From: UBA8106 sp913052135
Lineage (GTDB): Bacteria > Acidobacteriota > Vicinamibacteria > Vicinamibacterales > UBA823
Reading direction: 5' to 3'
DNA length: 50,239 nucleotides
Assembly: GCA_913052135.1 (NCBI GenBank)
Contig: CAJXDY010000014.1
Coordinates: 1-50,239, forward strand
Shown piece by piece: positions 1 to 8,568 of the stretch. Positions within the stretch are counted from its first letter, which is position 1, and each line of letters opens with the position of its first letter. The position numbers and the translations under genes were made by a program. Under the pieces are notes generated by a model, which did no database searches, was not told the DNA's origin, and was given only the letters and a program-made list of their open reading frames with translations.

Positions 1-822
1 CTGATCGACCGTGACTACGGCTTCGGGGCCATCCTCGGATTGCTTGACGGCTACAAGAACGGGCTATCGACCACGGAATCGTTCAAGACAATTATCGGAG
101 CTAGTCCTGATGTTTTCGACGAGACTTTCAATACTTATGTTGAGGAACTCTTTTCGAAACAACTAACGGCACTTCGCCCAATTCTTGATGAAGAAGCCAA
201 TAGCGACTCCCGTACCCCCAAGTCCCCTGAATACCTAAGGAGAATTGCCGAGGAAAACCCTGGCGACTTTCGCGCGCAGCTATCCTACGGGGCATTCTTG
301 CTCGGCGATGAACGCCTGGACGAAGCAGTCCCGTATCTTGAAGCAGCGAAACGTCTATTCCCTGAGTATGCCGAAATCGATTCTCCATATTGGCACCTAG
401 CGATGATCGCCAAAAAGAACGGCGATACCCACCGCGCTACCGAAGAGCTTTCCACCCTGACCGCCATCAACCAAAAGAACTACTTGGCAAACACGGAACT
501 CTCGACCCTTTATGAAGAACTCGGCAACCTCGCTGCTGCCGCGGAGGCTCTCGATCGTGCCGTCTATATCTATCCCTTTGAAATCCCCATACACCAAAAG
601 CTCGCAGGTCTGTACGAGAATATGGGAAGTCGTTCGCTTGCCATTCGCGAACGGAAGGCAGTCGTCAGCCTGGCGCCGGTTGATATGGCTGAAGCGCTGT
701 ACTTACTGGCCAAGGCCGAGTTTGCTGCCGGCGATCAGCTTGCCGCCAAAAGGAGCATTATCAGATCATTGGAAATTGTGAAAAATCATCTGGAGATCAG
801 CTCGAAATGGCCTCATCTCTGA
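1..822 (+). CDS. TPR-repeat protein, 3' part only
   Basis: The reading frame is open from the first base of the window, so the gene starts upstream. The first 50 or so residues look like the segment that follows a gluzincin (peptidase MA-like) domain in large TPR proteins of Acidobacteriota; that is inference. From about residue 70 it is made of tetratricopeptide-type helical pairs with repeated Ala/Leu/Tyr positions (for example LAAAAEALDRAVYIYP), a protein-protein interaction scaffold. The last 15 or so residues (after RSLEI) are not TPR-like and are encoded by the antisense of an ABC-ATPase gene, so the natural C-terminus appears lost at a junction near 780. It converges on and overlaps the truncated ATPase gene at 766-822. 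Function in the cell is unknown. Confidence 0.75.
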   Translation: MIDRDYGFGAILGLLDGYKNGLSTTESFKTIIGASPDVFDETFNTYVEELFSKQLTALRPILDEEANSDSRTPKSPEYLRRIAEENPGDFRAQLSYGAFLLGDERLDEAVPYLEAAKRLFPEYAEIDSPYWHLAMIAKKNGDTHRATEELSTLTAINQKNYLANTELSTLYEELGNLAAAAEALDRAVYIYPFEIPIHQKLAGLYENMGSRSLAIRERKAVVSLAPVDMAEALYLLAKAEFAAGDQLAAKRSIIRSLEIVKNHLEISSKWPHL

Positions 823-1104
823 GCGACTGAGTGATACCAGATCGACAGAACGGGATTTATGATGATACACAATGCGTCCTGAAATTTTTACGCCGTAATT
901 CATGGCGTGCAGAATATTGACAATGGCACGACCAATGGTGCTCTTGCCACAACCCGATTCCCCTACTAAGCCAAGCGTTTCGCCACGATTCAGGCTAAAG
1001 GACACCCCGTCAACCGCTTTTACTTCAGCAATCTGTCGTAACAAGACCCCGCCGTGCACTGGAAACCGAACCCTCAGGTCATCAACTTCAAGCAAAGGTT
1101 CCAT
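766..1104 (-). pseudogene. Truncated oligopeptide ABC transporter ATPase (second ATPase of a Yej/Dpp-type importer)
   Basis: The 112 residues match the N-terminal third of DppF/YejF-type ATPases. The Walker A motif GESGCGKST is at residues 48-56 and the sequence runs to the start of the Q-loop (LQMIF at 104-108), where the family continues with QDP. Here it reads HNFQ and stops. The signature motif, Walker B, D-loop and H-switch are all missing; the usual length is about 320 residues. The ATG at 1104 overlaps the stop of the upstream ATPase (TAATG), so it was translationally coupled in the same operon. A protein this short could not hydrolyse ATP. Either the genome carries a deletion that fused it to the neighbouring TPR gene, or the assembly is chimeric here. 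Confidence 0.85.
772..790. other. Junction where two convergent genes are both cut
   Basis: On the plus strand the TPR protein stops looking like a TPR after its LEI codons (ending near 778). On the minus strand the ATPase stops matching its family after MIF (ending near 783). Both coding identities therefore end within about 10 bases of each other. A single deletion joining two convergent genes, or a join made during assembly, would give this pattern. No target-site duplication, inverted repeat or insertion sequence end is visible around it. Confidence 0.7.
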
Positions 1105-2117
1105 TATGCGTTCACAAGATGGCATCGCACCAAATGACCAGGCGCAACCTCGATGAGTTCAGGTTCAACTGTCTCGCACTCGTCGACTTTCATGTCACAA
1201 CGGGTACAGAACTTACAACCCGACGGAAGGTCGTGGATGCTAGGAACTGCGCCGGGAATGGTTTTCAATCGCTCAGCCCTGTCACCATCGACCCGCGGCA
1301 ACGACGCAAGTAATCCTTGTGTATAGGGGTGAAGGGCTCCACTAAAAATTTTTTCGACTGGGGCTATTTCTTGGATCTTTCCACCGTACATGACCATAAC
1401 TCGGTCACATGTCTCTGCCACCACACCTAAGTTGTGAGTGATGAGTAAAACAGCGGCCTCGGCCTGTTGCGCTCTCACCTGCACTATTAATTCAAGAATC
1501 TGCGCCTGGATGGTCACATCCAGCGCCGTGGTGGGTTCGTCGGCGATGAGTAATGACGGGTTACACGCGAGTGCCATCGCAATCATCACACGCTGTCGCA
1601 TACCACCTGAGAAATGGTGTGGGTAGTCCCTCATACGTAATTTAGCGTCAGGAATGCCGACCAATTCAAGCATCCTCACACTACGGTCGAATGCCTCAGC
1701 CCTCGAACAGGCTTCGTGTGCCAATATGACCTCGCTAACTTGCATGCCGATCGAGAAGACCGGATTCAACGAGGTCATTGGTTCCTGAAAAATCATGCTA
1801 ATGTCTTTGCCGCGCACCTGGCGAATTTCGTCCCAAGTAAGTTGTAATAAATTACGTCCCTTATAGTGCACACTGCCGGCCACAATCTTCCCTGGGGGAT
1901 CAGGAACGAGTCTGAGCACACTTAAAGCAGTAACAGTTTTGCCAGAGCCAGATTCGCCAACCAAACCCAGAACCTCACCCTTACGAATATCGAAATCAAC
2001 ACCGTTGACTGCCTTGGCCGTGCCACCTTCGGTTTCAAAATAGGTACGCAGATCACGCACTTGCAGTAGGGATTTCTCGGGCATAACCAAGTTCTCGTCA
2101 GACGTACCTGTTGTCAT
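1104..2117 (-). CDS. Oligopeptide ABC transporter ATP-binding protein (DppD/OppD type)
   Basis: This 337-residue cytoplasmic ATPase powers a peptide importer. All motifs are present: Walker A GESGSGKT (54-61), Q-loop Q111, signature SGGMRQ (170-175), Walker B LLIADEP (189-195) and switch His228. After the nucleotide-binding domain comes the C-terminal oligopeptide-type extension with four clustered cysteines (C301, C304, C307, C314), typical of DppD/OppD proteins and thought to hold an Fe-S cluster. The start ATG overlaps the stop of the permease gene upstream (ATGA), so it is the fourth gene of the yejA-yejB-yejE-like operon. In enterobacterial Yej systems both ATPase halves are fused in YejF; here they are separate and the second is broken, so this subunit would have to work alone or with a paralogue elsewhere. 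Confidence 0.93.
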   Translation of the reverse strand: MTTGTSDENLVMPEKSLLQVRDLRTYFETEGGTAKAVNGVDFDIRKGEVLGLVGESGSGKTVTALSVLRLVPDPPGKIVAGSVHYKGRNLLQLTWDEIRQVRGKDISMIFQEPMTSLNPVFSIGMQVSEVILAHEACSRAEAFDRSVRMLELVGIPDAKLRMRDYPHHFSGGMRQRVMIAMALACNPSLLIADEPTTALDVTIQAQILELIVQVRAQQAEAAVLLITHNLGVVAETCDRVMVMYGGKIQEIAPVEKIFSGALHPYTQGLLASLPRVDGDRAERLKTIPGAVPSIHDLPSGCKFCTRCDMKVDECETVEPELIEVAPGHLVRCHLVNA

Positions 2118-3259
2118 CGTAATCGAGAAAATTCTTTCGGATCGAAGGCTTCCCTGATGGCCTCACCGATAAAAACCACCAGTAGCAATGTCACAAACAC
2201 CGCCGCCAGCGGAAAAAGCACAAGCCACCACTTCGTCAAGTTGTTCATACCTTGACCAATTAGTTCACCCCAGCTCGGTGTGGGTGCAGGTAAACCAAAA
2301 CCTAAGAAATCGAGCGCAACCAACGCACCGATGTTCGCCACGATGGCAAACGGAGCAAATGAAACAACCGAAGTTAATGCATTGGGAAGAATGTGCTTAA
2401 ACATAATGGTCGGCTCAGAAGCACCCATCGAGAGAGCTGCACCCACATAGTCCTTAACCTTCTCTCGATAGAACTCGCCCCGCACGTAATAGGTAATACC
2501 CGTCCAACCGAAAGCAGACAGGATAATTGCCAGTAACCAGAATGCCGGTTGAAGAAGCTGGTTTCGTCCTGGTAAGTACACCGGCACAATGATGGAACTC
2601 ACAATGATCACCGTATAGAGAAACGGTAGGGATGACCAGATTTCAATAGTGCGCTGCCCGAGCAGGTCAAGCGTTCCTCCCAGATACCCTAAGGTTGCAC
2701 CAACAACAATGCCTAAGGCATAGCTAACCAATGTGACGAGAATGGCGAATGTAACTGAAATGTGGAAACCGTAAGCCAAGCGTACAAAGACGTCGCGTCC
2801 TCGATCGTCAGTCCCGAAGAGGTGTTGTTTCGTCGGTGGATGTGGTGGAAATCCGGACTCGTCAAGCAGCGATTCATTGGGGCCATACGGGTATGGCGGC
2901 ATGAACACCCAATCACTGGATTCTTCCAAAGTGAATTGTTCCCGAAGCGCCCGATAGTTCGCCTCGCCAATTGCACTTTGACCAAACTGGGTCGCTTGAT
3001 AAACCTCAAGTAAGGGGAAATACAGCTTATCTTCGTACTTCACGATAATCGCGTTATTGTTCGCCAGCATCGGGAGAAAAAATGAAACCACATAAGCAAT
3101 GAGGATCGCGACAAACGACCAGTAACCTCGCTTCAACCGCTTAAACTTACGTAGGCGTTTACGAATAATCGATTCCGAAGGGACTGACCCTCCGTGCTGT
3201 TTGTTTAGTTCGCTGGATGCCACCAACACCTCAGGGTTTTCGGAAATTCGATCATTCAT
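2114..3259 (-). CDS. yejE: Peptide ABC transporter permease, YejE/OppC-like
   Basis: This 381-residue inner-membrane subunit has a cytoplasmic N-terminus of about 45 residues, a first membrane helix at about 47-67, a long periplasmic segment (about 70-165) containing YFPLLEVYQAT and FGTDDRGRDVF, and five further helices. The EAA-type loop that contacts the ATPase is visible as GAALSMGASEPTIMFKHILP. The periplasmic segment with KLYFP and the ending EAIREAFDPKEF are characteristic of YejE, the partner of YejB in peptide and microcin C uptake in enterobacteria; this subfamily call is from memory of the family. Stop and start codons overlap its neighbours on both sides by ATGA, showing tight translational coupling. 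Confidence 0.9.
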   Translation of the reverse strand: MNDRISENPEVLVASSELNKQHGGSVPSESIIRKRLRKFKRLKRGYWSFVAILIAYVVSFFLPMLANNNAIIVKYEDKLYFPLLEVYQATQFGQSAIGEANYRALREQFTLEESSDWVFMPPYPYGPNESLLDESGFPPHPPTKQHLFGTDDRGRDVFVRLAYGFHISVTFAILVTLVSYALGIVVGATLGYLGGTLDLLGQRTIEIWSSLPFLYTVIIVSSIIVPVYLPGRNQLLQPAFWLLAIILSAFGWTGITYYVRGEFYREKVKDYVGAALSMGASEPTIMFKHILPNALTSVVSFAPFAIVANIGALVALDFLGFGLPAPTPSWGELIGQGMNNLTKWWLVLFPLAAVFVTLLLVVFIGEAIREAFDPKEFSRLR

Positions 3260-4287
3260 TTAAACCGTATGCGTGGATCGACTACTGTGTAAATTACGTC
3301 GGATAAAATGTTCCCTATCAACATAAGTAAACTGCCAACAACCAAAATACCCAGTGCTACGGGGTAGTCACGCTGCAGAATCGAGGTGTAGCCCAAGTAA
3401 CCCATCCCATCAATGTTGAAAACTTTTTCAATCAGAAAAGAACCAGCCAGCACCAAACTGAACGCGTGTCCCAAACCAGTCGCGAGCGGAATAATCGAGT
3501 TGCGTAAGGCATGGACAAAGACCACTCGCCGCTCAGATAACCCCTTCGCGAAAGCAGTACGAACGTAATCTTGGCTAAGATTTTCCATGAGGGAATTTTT
3601 TGTCAGAATTGTCAGCGTGGCGAAAGAACCCACCATGTAACACAAGACTGGTAGGAACATATGATGGAGTTGGGCGAAGATTTTGCCACCTACACTAAGG
3701 TACTCCCAATTAAATGGACGAAACCCACCAAGCGGAAATACGTTCCAAAAGCTACCACCACCAAGCAGCACAAGTAGCGCCGTCCCAAGGGCCCAACCAG
3801 GCACTGAATATCCAAGAAATACAATCACGCTGCTCACGAAATCAAGACGACTACCGTGCCGAACAGCTTTCATGACTCCAAGTGGAATACAGACCATATA
3901 GCTCAATAGAAATCCGGTTAACCCTAAAAAAATCGAGACCGGAAATCTCGACTTGATAACATCCCAAACAGGTTCCTGATAGACGTAAGAATTGCCGAGA
4001 TCAAAATGCACTATATTCCATAACCATTGGCCGTACCGCACATGTACGGGTTTATCAAAACCGTAAAAGCGTCGAATTTCATCGATCGCATCCTGTGGTA
4101 ACGAAACCGCAAATTCAGTACCACCGCCGGCTACTGCACCCTCGGTCATGACAGCCATCCTGTACTGCATTATTTGACGTTCAACTGGACCTCCAGGGAC
4201 AAAATGCATAATGACGAAAACCGCCATTGTGATCCCGATGAAAGTTGGGATGATCAACAAAACACGCCTAAGAAAGTAAGCGGTCAT
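3256..4287 (-). CDS. yejB: Peptide ABC transporter permease, YejB/OppB-like
   Basis: This 343-residue permease has an N-terminal helix (about 9-28), the FVPGGPVE segment, a periplasmic insert up to about 100, and five more helices. The EAA loop with AFAKGLSERRVVFVHALRN and the ending TVVDPRIRF match YejB-type subunits of family 5 peptide importers. It pairs with the permease encoded just downstream (ATGA overlap) to form the translocation pore. No clear Shine-Dalgarno precedes the ATG at 4287, and an imperfect inverted repeat overlaps the start codon, so translation may be weak compared with the binding protein gene upstream. Transported substrates cannot be read from sequence; short peptides are the family norm. 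Confidence 0.92.
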   Translation of the reverse strand: MTAYFLRRVLLIIPTFIGITMAVFVIMHFVPGGPVERQIMQYRMAVMTEGAVAGGGTEFAVSLPQDAIDEIRRFYGFDKPVHVRYGQWLWNIVHFDLGNSYVYQEPVWDVIKSRFPVSIFLGLTGFLLSYMVCIPLGVMKAVRHGSRLDFVSSVIVFLGYSVPGWALGTALLVLLGGGSFWNVFPLGGFRPFNWEYLSVGGKIFAQLHHMFLPVLCYMVGSFATLTILTKNSLMENLSQDYVRTAFAKGLSERRVVFVHALRNSIIPLATGLGHAFSLVLAGSFLIEKVFNIDGMGYLGYTSILQRDYPVALGILVVGSLLMLIGNILSDVIYTVVDPRIRFK

Positions 4288-4307
4288 GATGTAGTCATTA
4301 CATGACG

Positions 4308-4333
4308 GTTACACATAGCGCGACAGTTGTAAC
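4308..4333 (-). promoter_or_regulatory. Possible intercistronic hairpin between binding-protein and permease genes
   Basis: GTTACA (4308-4313) and TGTAAC (4328-4333) form a 6-bp inverted repeat with a 14-base loop in the 95-base gap after the binding-protein gene. There is no T-run, so it is not a strong intrinsic terminator. In peptide importer operons such hairpins often protect the upstream mRNA and raise the amount of binding protein over permease; that role here is only a suggestion. Confidence 0.25.
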
Positions 4334-4382
4334 GACCCTAAACCGGAGGGACGTTAGAATAGCTCCTTGGGTGGCCGACTTG

Positions 4383-6341
4383 CTACTCGATCCCTGGTGC
4401 CGGTAATTCCTGCCCAATCCGTTCGACATACTGCTCCCAGTAGTGCACATCTGTCTCACCCACCTCAAGTGTACTGGAAGCACTCCCCATGCCTTCACGG
4501 AAACGCGCTTCTTGCTGAGGATCGATCCACCACAGCGTCAACGGATCTCGGTAGTACCCAAAACGAGACAAATAGCCATCTGGTTGACCAAACTTATTCC
4601 AAAACGCAATCCGATAGAACGGCGCCTCCCACCCGAGAATATAGTGGTGTAGATTTGCCAGAATTCCATCAATTTCACGAATGATCGTTTCGCGAGCTCC
4701 TTGATCGAATTCTTTATCGTACGCTTCCAGCAATTCGTCAATACGGTCATTCTTGACAGCAGTAATGTTGTTCGTGTTGTCGGGATCTGCCAACGATGAA
4801 TGCACTGTCGTCTCTGGATTTGGAAACAACAAACCCGTATAGGCAACGGCCACCAGATCAAAGCGTCGTTCGTCGATAAGTTGAATCATCGTCTCGAACG
4901 TCACGAGCCGAAGATTCAGCGTGATACCAACACGTCGTAGATCTTCCTGGAAGATCGTATATGAGGGCTCCAGTCCCTGCTGTCCGTAGAGTAATTCCGC
5001 GGTAAGTGGACGACCGTCTTTAATGAGCCGCCCTTGGGTATCACGCTCCGTCCAACCGGCATTGGCTAGCAACTCTACCGCGCGTGCTGGGTCGTACGGG
5101 TTTCTCGGATTATCAAGATTCTTATATGGACCAGAAAAATATGTATTCTTTGGTGTGTATTCGTTAAAGAACAGCTTCTCAATTAACTGCTCACGGTTAT
5201 AGAGATGCGTCAAGGCTTGACGTACTCGACGATCATCCCATGGTGCCCGTCTCGTATTGAACGCAATACCTGAGAGACCTAAGGGATACTCATTGAATAC
5301 CTTGCGCTTCTGTAAAAGTCCACGCTGGACGGGTTCGATATCGAGTTCTTCGACCCACTCTCTCGAGACGTTCACATAGTAGTAATCAAGATCACCTCGC
5401 TTGAACATTTCAAATGCCAGGTTGTCATCCCGAACGACAATTTGATGGATCTCGTCAAAGTTACTTAAGCCTATATTTCTTCGATGACTTTCCGCCCAGT
5501 AATCAGGCCGGCGTCGAATAATCACACGATTTCCGCGATCGATGTCAGCTTCGTTAACCAGGTACGGCCCAGAGCCTGGCAACATCTTGTAGTTGTAATC
5601 GGAAATATACGTCGCACCATCGACCGTCTTGAGTACAGAGGCCGGATATATCGGCATACCAGAAAAATATAAGAAATTTCTCCAGTTCAACTGTTGGCTG
5701 GTAACTCGCACAATATACGGACTCTCGGCTACCGGCCGTTCGAACTTCGAGTAAACCAGCTTGGAACCAGGATCCTGAAGGCCGTCATCCATCATCAAAT
5801 CCCAAGTTGCGATGACATCTTCAGACCTTACCGCTTCCCCATTTGAAAAACGTGCGTTGGGATTGATTCGATATCGAAAGGTCATATGGTCATCTGAAAT
5901 CTGCCAGTGGGTCGCAATCGACGGAATCCATTGATTCGTGGTGGAATGCAGAGTCAGCAAGCTCTCGTAAACCATGCCATTAAGCATTAAGTCAAACTCG
6001 CTTGTGTTGGGACCGTGGTACCTAAACGTGGTCGGAAAGTCACGTTCGTGAGAATGGAATTGGCCACCTTTCACGGCATGCGGATCACCCATCAGATCGA
6101 AAGCGGTATTAGTTTCCCAATCGTTACCGACAAAACCAGCACCGCCAGCATCAGCGGAAACACTTGGATCGGCATTCAGGTCCTTCTCTGGAAAAACTGG
6201 GTAGTCATTCTTATCAACCGATACGGGTTCAGCCGGCGCCACCACTTGACCGGACGGGTCAGATGTGTTCGGCATGTCGCCACCACACCCAATCGTGATG
6301 GCACACCCGATCACCATTACCCATAATGTACGCATCCTCAT
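4383..6341 (-). CDS. yejA: Extracellular peptide-binding lipoprotein, solute-binding family 5 (YejA-like)
   Basis: This 652-residue protein has a short signal peptide ending in a lipobox (TIGC, Cys19), so it is predicted to be a periplasm-facing lipoprotein. From about residue 80 it is a typical family 5 solute-binding protein: FDLMGDPHAVKGGQF, YESLLTL, a GSGPYLV segment, the RRPDYWAE motif, RRAPWDDRRVRQAL, and a C-terminal lobe ending in FGYYRDPLTLWWID. It captures peptides and delivers them to the two permeases encoded downstream. A good ribosome site (AGGAGAG at 6348-6354 on the opposite strand) precedes the ATG. It is first in the operon and divergent from the aminotransferase at 6504, so the operon promoter should lie in 6342-6503. 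Its length exceeds OppA/DppA and fits the YejA branch. Confidence 0.9.
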   Translation of the reverse strand: MRMRTLWVMVIGCAITIGCGGDMPNTSDPSGQVVAPAEPVSVDKNDYPVFPEKDLNADPSVSADAGGAGFVGNDWETNTAFDLMGDPHAVKGGQFHSHERDFPTTFRYHGPNTSEFDLMLNGMVYESLLTLHSTTNQWIPSIATHWQISDDHMTFRYRINPNARFSNGEAVRSEDVIATWDLMMDDGLQDPGSKLVYSKFERPVAESPYIVRVTSQQLNWRNFLYFSGMPIYPASVLKTVDGATYISDYNYKMLPGSGPYLVNEADIDRGNRVIIRRRPDYWAESHRRNIGLSNFDEIHQIVVRDDNLAFEMFKRGDLDYYYVNVSREWVEELDIEPVQRGLLQKRKVFNEYPLGLSGIAFNTRRAPWDDRRVRQALTHLYNREQLIEKLFFNEYTPKNTYFSGPYKNLDNPRNPYDPARAVELLANAGWTERDTQGRLIKDGRPLTAELLYGQQGLEPSYTIFQEDLRRVGITLNLRLVTFETMIQLIDERRFDLVAVAYTGLLFPNPETTVHSSLADPDNTNNITAVKNDRIDELLEAYDKEFDQGARETIIREIDGILANLHHYILGWEAPFYRIAFWNKFGQPDGYLSRFGYYRDPLTLWWIDPQQEARFREGMGSASSTLEVGETDVHYWEQYVERIGQELPAPGIE

Positions 6342-6503
6342 GATCGACTCTCCTGCGTTGGAAGTGACCTAGTTTTTCGAGAAAGCTATTTTACCGGCAG
6401 TTCACTTCAAGATGAGAATCCAAAATCTCAACTAAGTTCTGTTTAGCCACCGGAGTATGATTAATTAACCACCGAGAACCCTTTTAGATACATTCCTTAA
6501 CTC
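6342..6503. promoter_or_regulatory. Divergent intergenic region with short direct repeats
   Basis: This 162-base spacer must carry promoters for the peptide importer operon (minus) and the aminotransferase (plus). Near-identical CCACCGGAG (6447-6455) and CCACCGAG (6469-6476) start 22 bases apart, two helical turns, with the palindrome TTAATTAA (6461-6468) between them. This could be an operator, but short repeats also arise by chance and no sigma-70 box pair is convincing. Confidence 0.3.
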
Positions 6504-7643
6504 ATGACCAAACCTAATTGGAACACAATTCGTGACCTGTTTCCTGCCGCTAAGGAATTTGTCTATCTGGCTACCGCAGGTGCCCCGCCAATTTCGATTC
6601 CGGCCAGTCGGGCTGGAATCCGCTACTACGAAGAAATGGCCTCTCAAGGCGATGTACCTTGGGATGGATGGTTAGCAGAAGTGGAAACCGTCCGAGGGAA
6701 AACAGCTAACTTTATTGGCGCGAACCCTGAAGAAATCGCATTCACTTTCAGTTCGTCGCACGGCATGAATCTAGTAGCTCAAATGTTCGGAAGCAAAGGT
6801 GAAATTCTTACGCTGGCCGACGAATTTCCGTCGTCCACGCTCCCTTGGCTCCAGCAGCGCTCGACGATGAGATTCATTGAGTCGGACCCGGCAGGATTGC
6901 TTCCAATGCGAAAAATCGAACGTGCAATCTCACCAGAGACGCGTGTAATTGTCACGAGTTCTGTGCAATACAGGACCGGCTTTTATCAGGATCTCATCGC
7001 ATTGGGACAACTCTGCCACGACCGGCACATTCTACTCGCTGTCGACGCTTCACAATCCATCGGAGCCATTCCACTCGATGTGCACGATGCGCAGATTGAC
7101 GCTCTCGTTTTCAGTGGTTACAAGTGGACGATGGCCGGCTATGGCATTGCCGTCATTTACCTAGCCAAACAGCATATACAGTCGGATCGTTTCCCCATCG
7201 CGGGCTGGCTCAGTGCCCGTCAGCCAGAGCTGCTAATAAATAATAAACTGGACCTGAAGAACACCGCAGCCGCACTTGAAGTGGGCTGTCCGAATTTCGC
7301 TGGCATTTTTTCACTTGGTGCTGCCCTCGATCTGCTCGTGAAGATTGGTCCGAGCCACATTGAAGCTCGCATTCACGAACTCACTGATTACTTACACGAC
7401 GCTTTGCACAATAGAAATTTTGAGATTGCATCGCCAAGCGATCGATGTGATCGCGCCGGTATCACAATAGTTGTAGTGCAAAATCCGGAAGAGGTTGTAA
7501 AGGCACTCACGCAAAGGAACATCTTGACAGCGGCGCGCGGTCGCGGTGTGCGAGTCTCACTTCACATTTTTAACACTTTTGAAGATGTGGACCGCTTTGT
7601 CGAAGCGTTAGAAGAAATTGAAAAACCAGAAGTCGCAAGATAG
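6504..7643 (+). CDS. Class V aminotransferase (PLP-dependent, cysteine desulfurase/isopenicillin N epimerase-like fold)
   Basis: This 379-residue soluble enzyme shows the fold type I PLP signature: DASQ (181-184), where Asp binds the pyridine nitrogen, and SGYKW with the Schiff-base lysine K207. The overall pattern (YLATAGAPPIS near the N-terminus, FTFSSSHGMNLVA, GCPNFAGIFSLGAAL) places it in the class V group with cysteine desulfurases, kynureninases and isopenicillin N epimerase-like proteins. There is no desulfurase-type catalytic Cys loop near residue 325, so sulfur mobilisation is not supported. The substrate is unknown. No signal peptide is present, unlike its paralogue at 12247-13566. 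It stands alone between divergent and convergent genes. Confidence 0.85.
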   Translation: MTKPNWNTIRDLFPAAKEFVYLATAGAPPISIPASRAGIRYYEEMASQGDVPWDGWLAEVETVRGKTANFIGANPEEIAFTFSSSHGMNLVAQMFGSKGEILTLADEFPSSTLPWLQQRSTMRFIESDPAGLLPMRKIERAISPETRVIVTSSVQYRTGFYQDLIALGQLCHDRHILLAVDASQSIGAIPLDVHDAQIDALVFSGYKWTMAGYGIAVIYLAKQHIQSDRFPIAGWLSARQPELLINNKLDLKNTAAALEVGCPNFAGIFSLGAALDLLVKIGPSHIEARIHELTDYLHDALHNRNFEIASPSDRCDRAGITIVVVQNPEEVVKALTQRNILTAARGRGVRVSLHIFNTFEDVDRFVEALEEIEKPEVAR

Positions 7644-7656
7644 GAATCATTCGTGC

Positions 7657-8511
7657 TTAAGAACCTGACGTAAGAGACACGATGCTCATCGTCGAATCCT
7701 TGAACAAAACTGCTTCGTTTAATGAACCAGGCCGATAACCCTGAAGGTCCACCGTCACTTCGTGGAAGCCGGCAGCTCGAAACTCTCGGACGACAACCTC
7801 ACGCATTGCCGGTAACAGTAAGCGTTCGATCTCGTCAGGTAACACCTCAATGCGAGCCATCGCACCATGGTGCCGTACACGACAAACACGAAATCCATGG
7901 GTGTGTAATACCTGCTCACAGTCGTTTACCTGCTCTAACTTGAACCGCGTGATCTCTGTGCCGTAAGGCACCCGGCTGGACAGACATGCTAGCGCTGGCT
8001 TGTCCCAAATCGGCAAATCGATATGGCGTGCCGCTTCTCGAATATCAGTTTTTGTGAAATTGAGTTCATCAAGCGGTGATCGCACACCATATTCGACCGC
8101 GGCCTGTCGCCCTGGACGATGATCCCCACGATCGTCCAGATTAAACCCATCAAGTACATGTGGCACACCGAGACCATGCGCATGTTCGATTGCCGCACCA
8201 TAGGTTTCGGTCTTGCAGAAATAGCAGCGATTGACTGGGTTGGCAGTGTACCGAGGATCGTCTAATTCGTGAGTCTCAACGAGGAGGTGCCGCACCCCTA
8301 TTTCTTTTGCAAGTCGCTGTGCATGGGCCCCCTCTTCCGGCGCAAGACTCGGTGAAACAGCCGTCAACGCCAAGGCTTCCTTGCCGAGGGCAGCAAACGA
8401 CTCTGCAACTAGGTAGCCTGAGTCGACGCCGCCCGAGAAACAGACCACGACACGCTTGAGATCGTGCAATAGCGCACGTAAGGCGGACACTTTTTGGGAG
8501 AGTTCAGACAT
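7657..8511 (-). CDS. larE: ATP-dependent sacrificial sulfur transferase LarE
   Basis: This 284-residue PP-loop enzyme has the motif SGGVDS at 26-31, which binds ATP and adenylates the substrate. The CYFCK motif (C96, C99) and KPALACLSSR, whose cysteine is C176, match LarE. In Lactiplantibacillus plantarum LarE the cysteine with the same number gives up its sulfur to build the nickel-pincer nucleotide cofactor. RVPYGTEIT follows as in the family. The ATG at 8511 is preferred to a TTG one codon upstream. larA, larB and larC are not in this window, so the acceptor pathway is encoded elsewhere or the protein supplies sulfur to another cofactor. It diverges from cstA with a 57-base spacer and converges on the aminotransferase gene. 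Confidence 0.93.
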   Translation of the reverse strand: MSELSQKVSALRALLHDLKRVVVCFSGGVDSGYLVAESFAALGKEALALTAVSPSLAPEEGAHAQRLAKEIGVRHLLVETHELDDPRYTANPVNRCYFCKTETYGAAIEHAHGLGVPHVLDGFNLDDRGDHRPGRQAAVEYGVRSPLDELNFTKTDIREAARHIDLPIWDKPALACLSSRVPYGTEITRFKLEQVNDCEQVLHTHGFRVCRVRHHGAMARIEVLPDEIERLLLPAMREVVVREFRAAGFHEVTVDLQGYRPGSLNEAVLFKDSTMSIVSLTSGS

Positions 8512-8568
8512 CAATTAAGAGCCAGACTACTTGCGAAACAACAAGCTCGTCAATAGCATGTACTGCAC

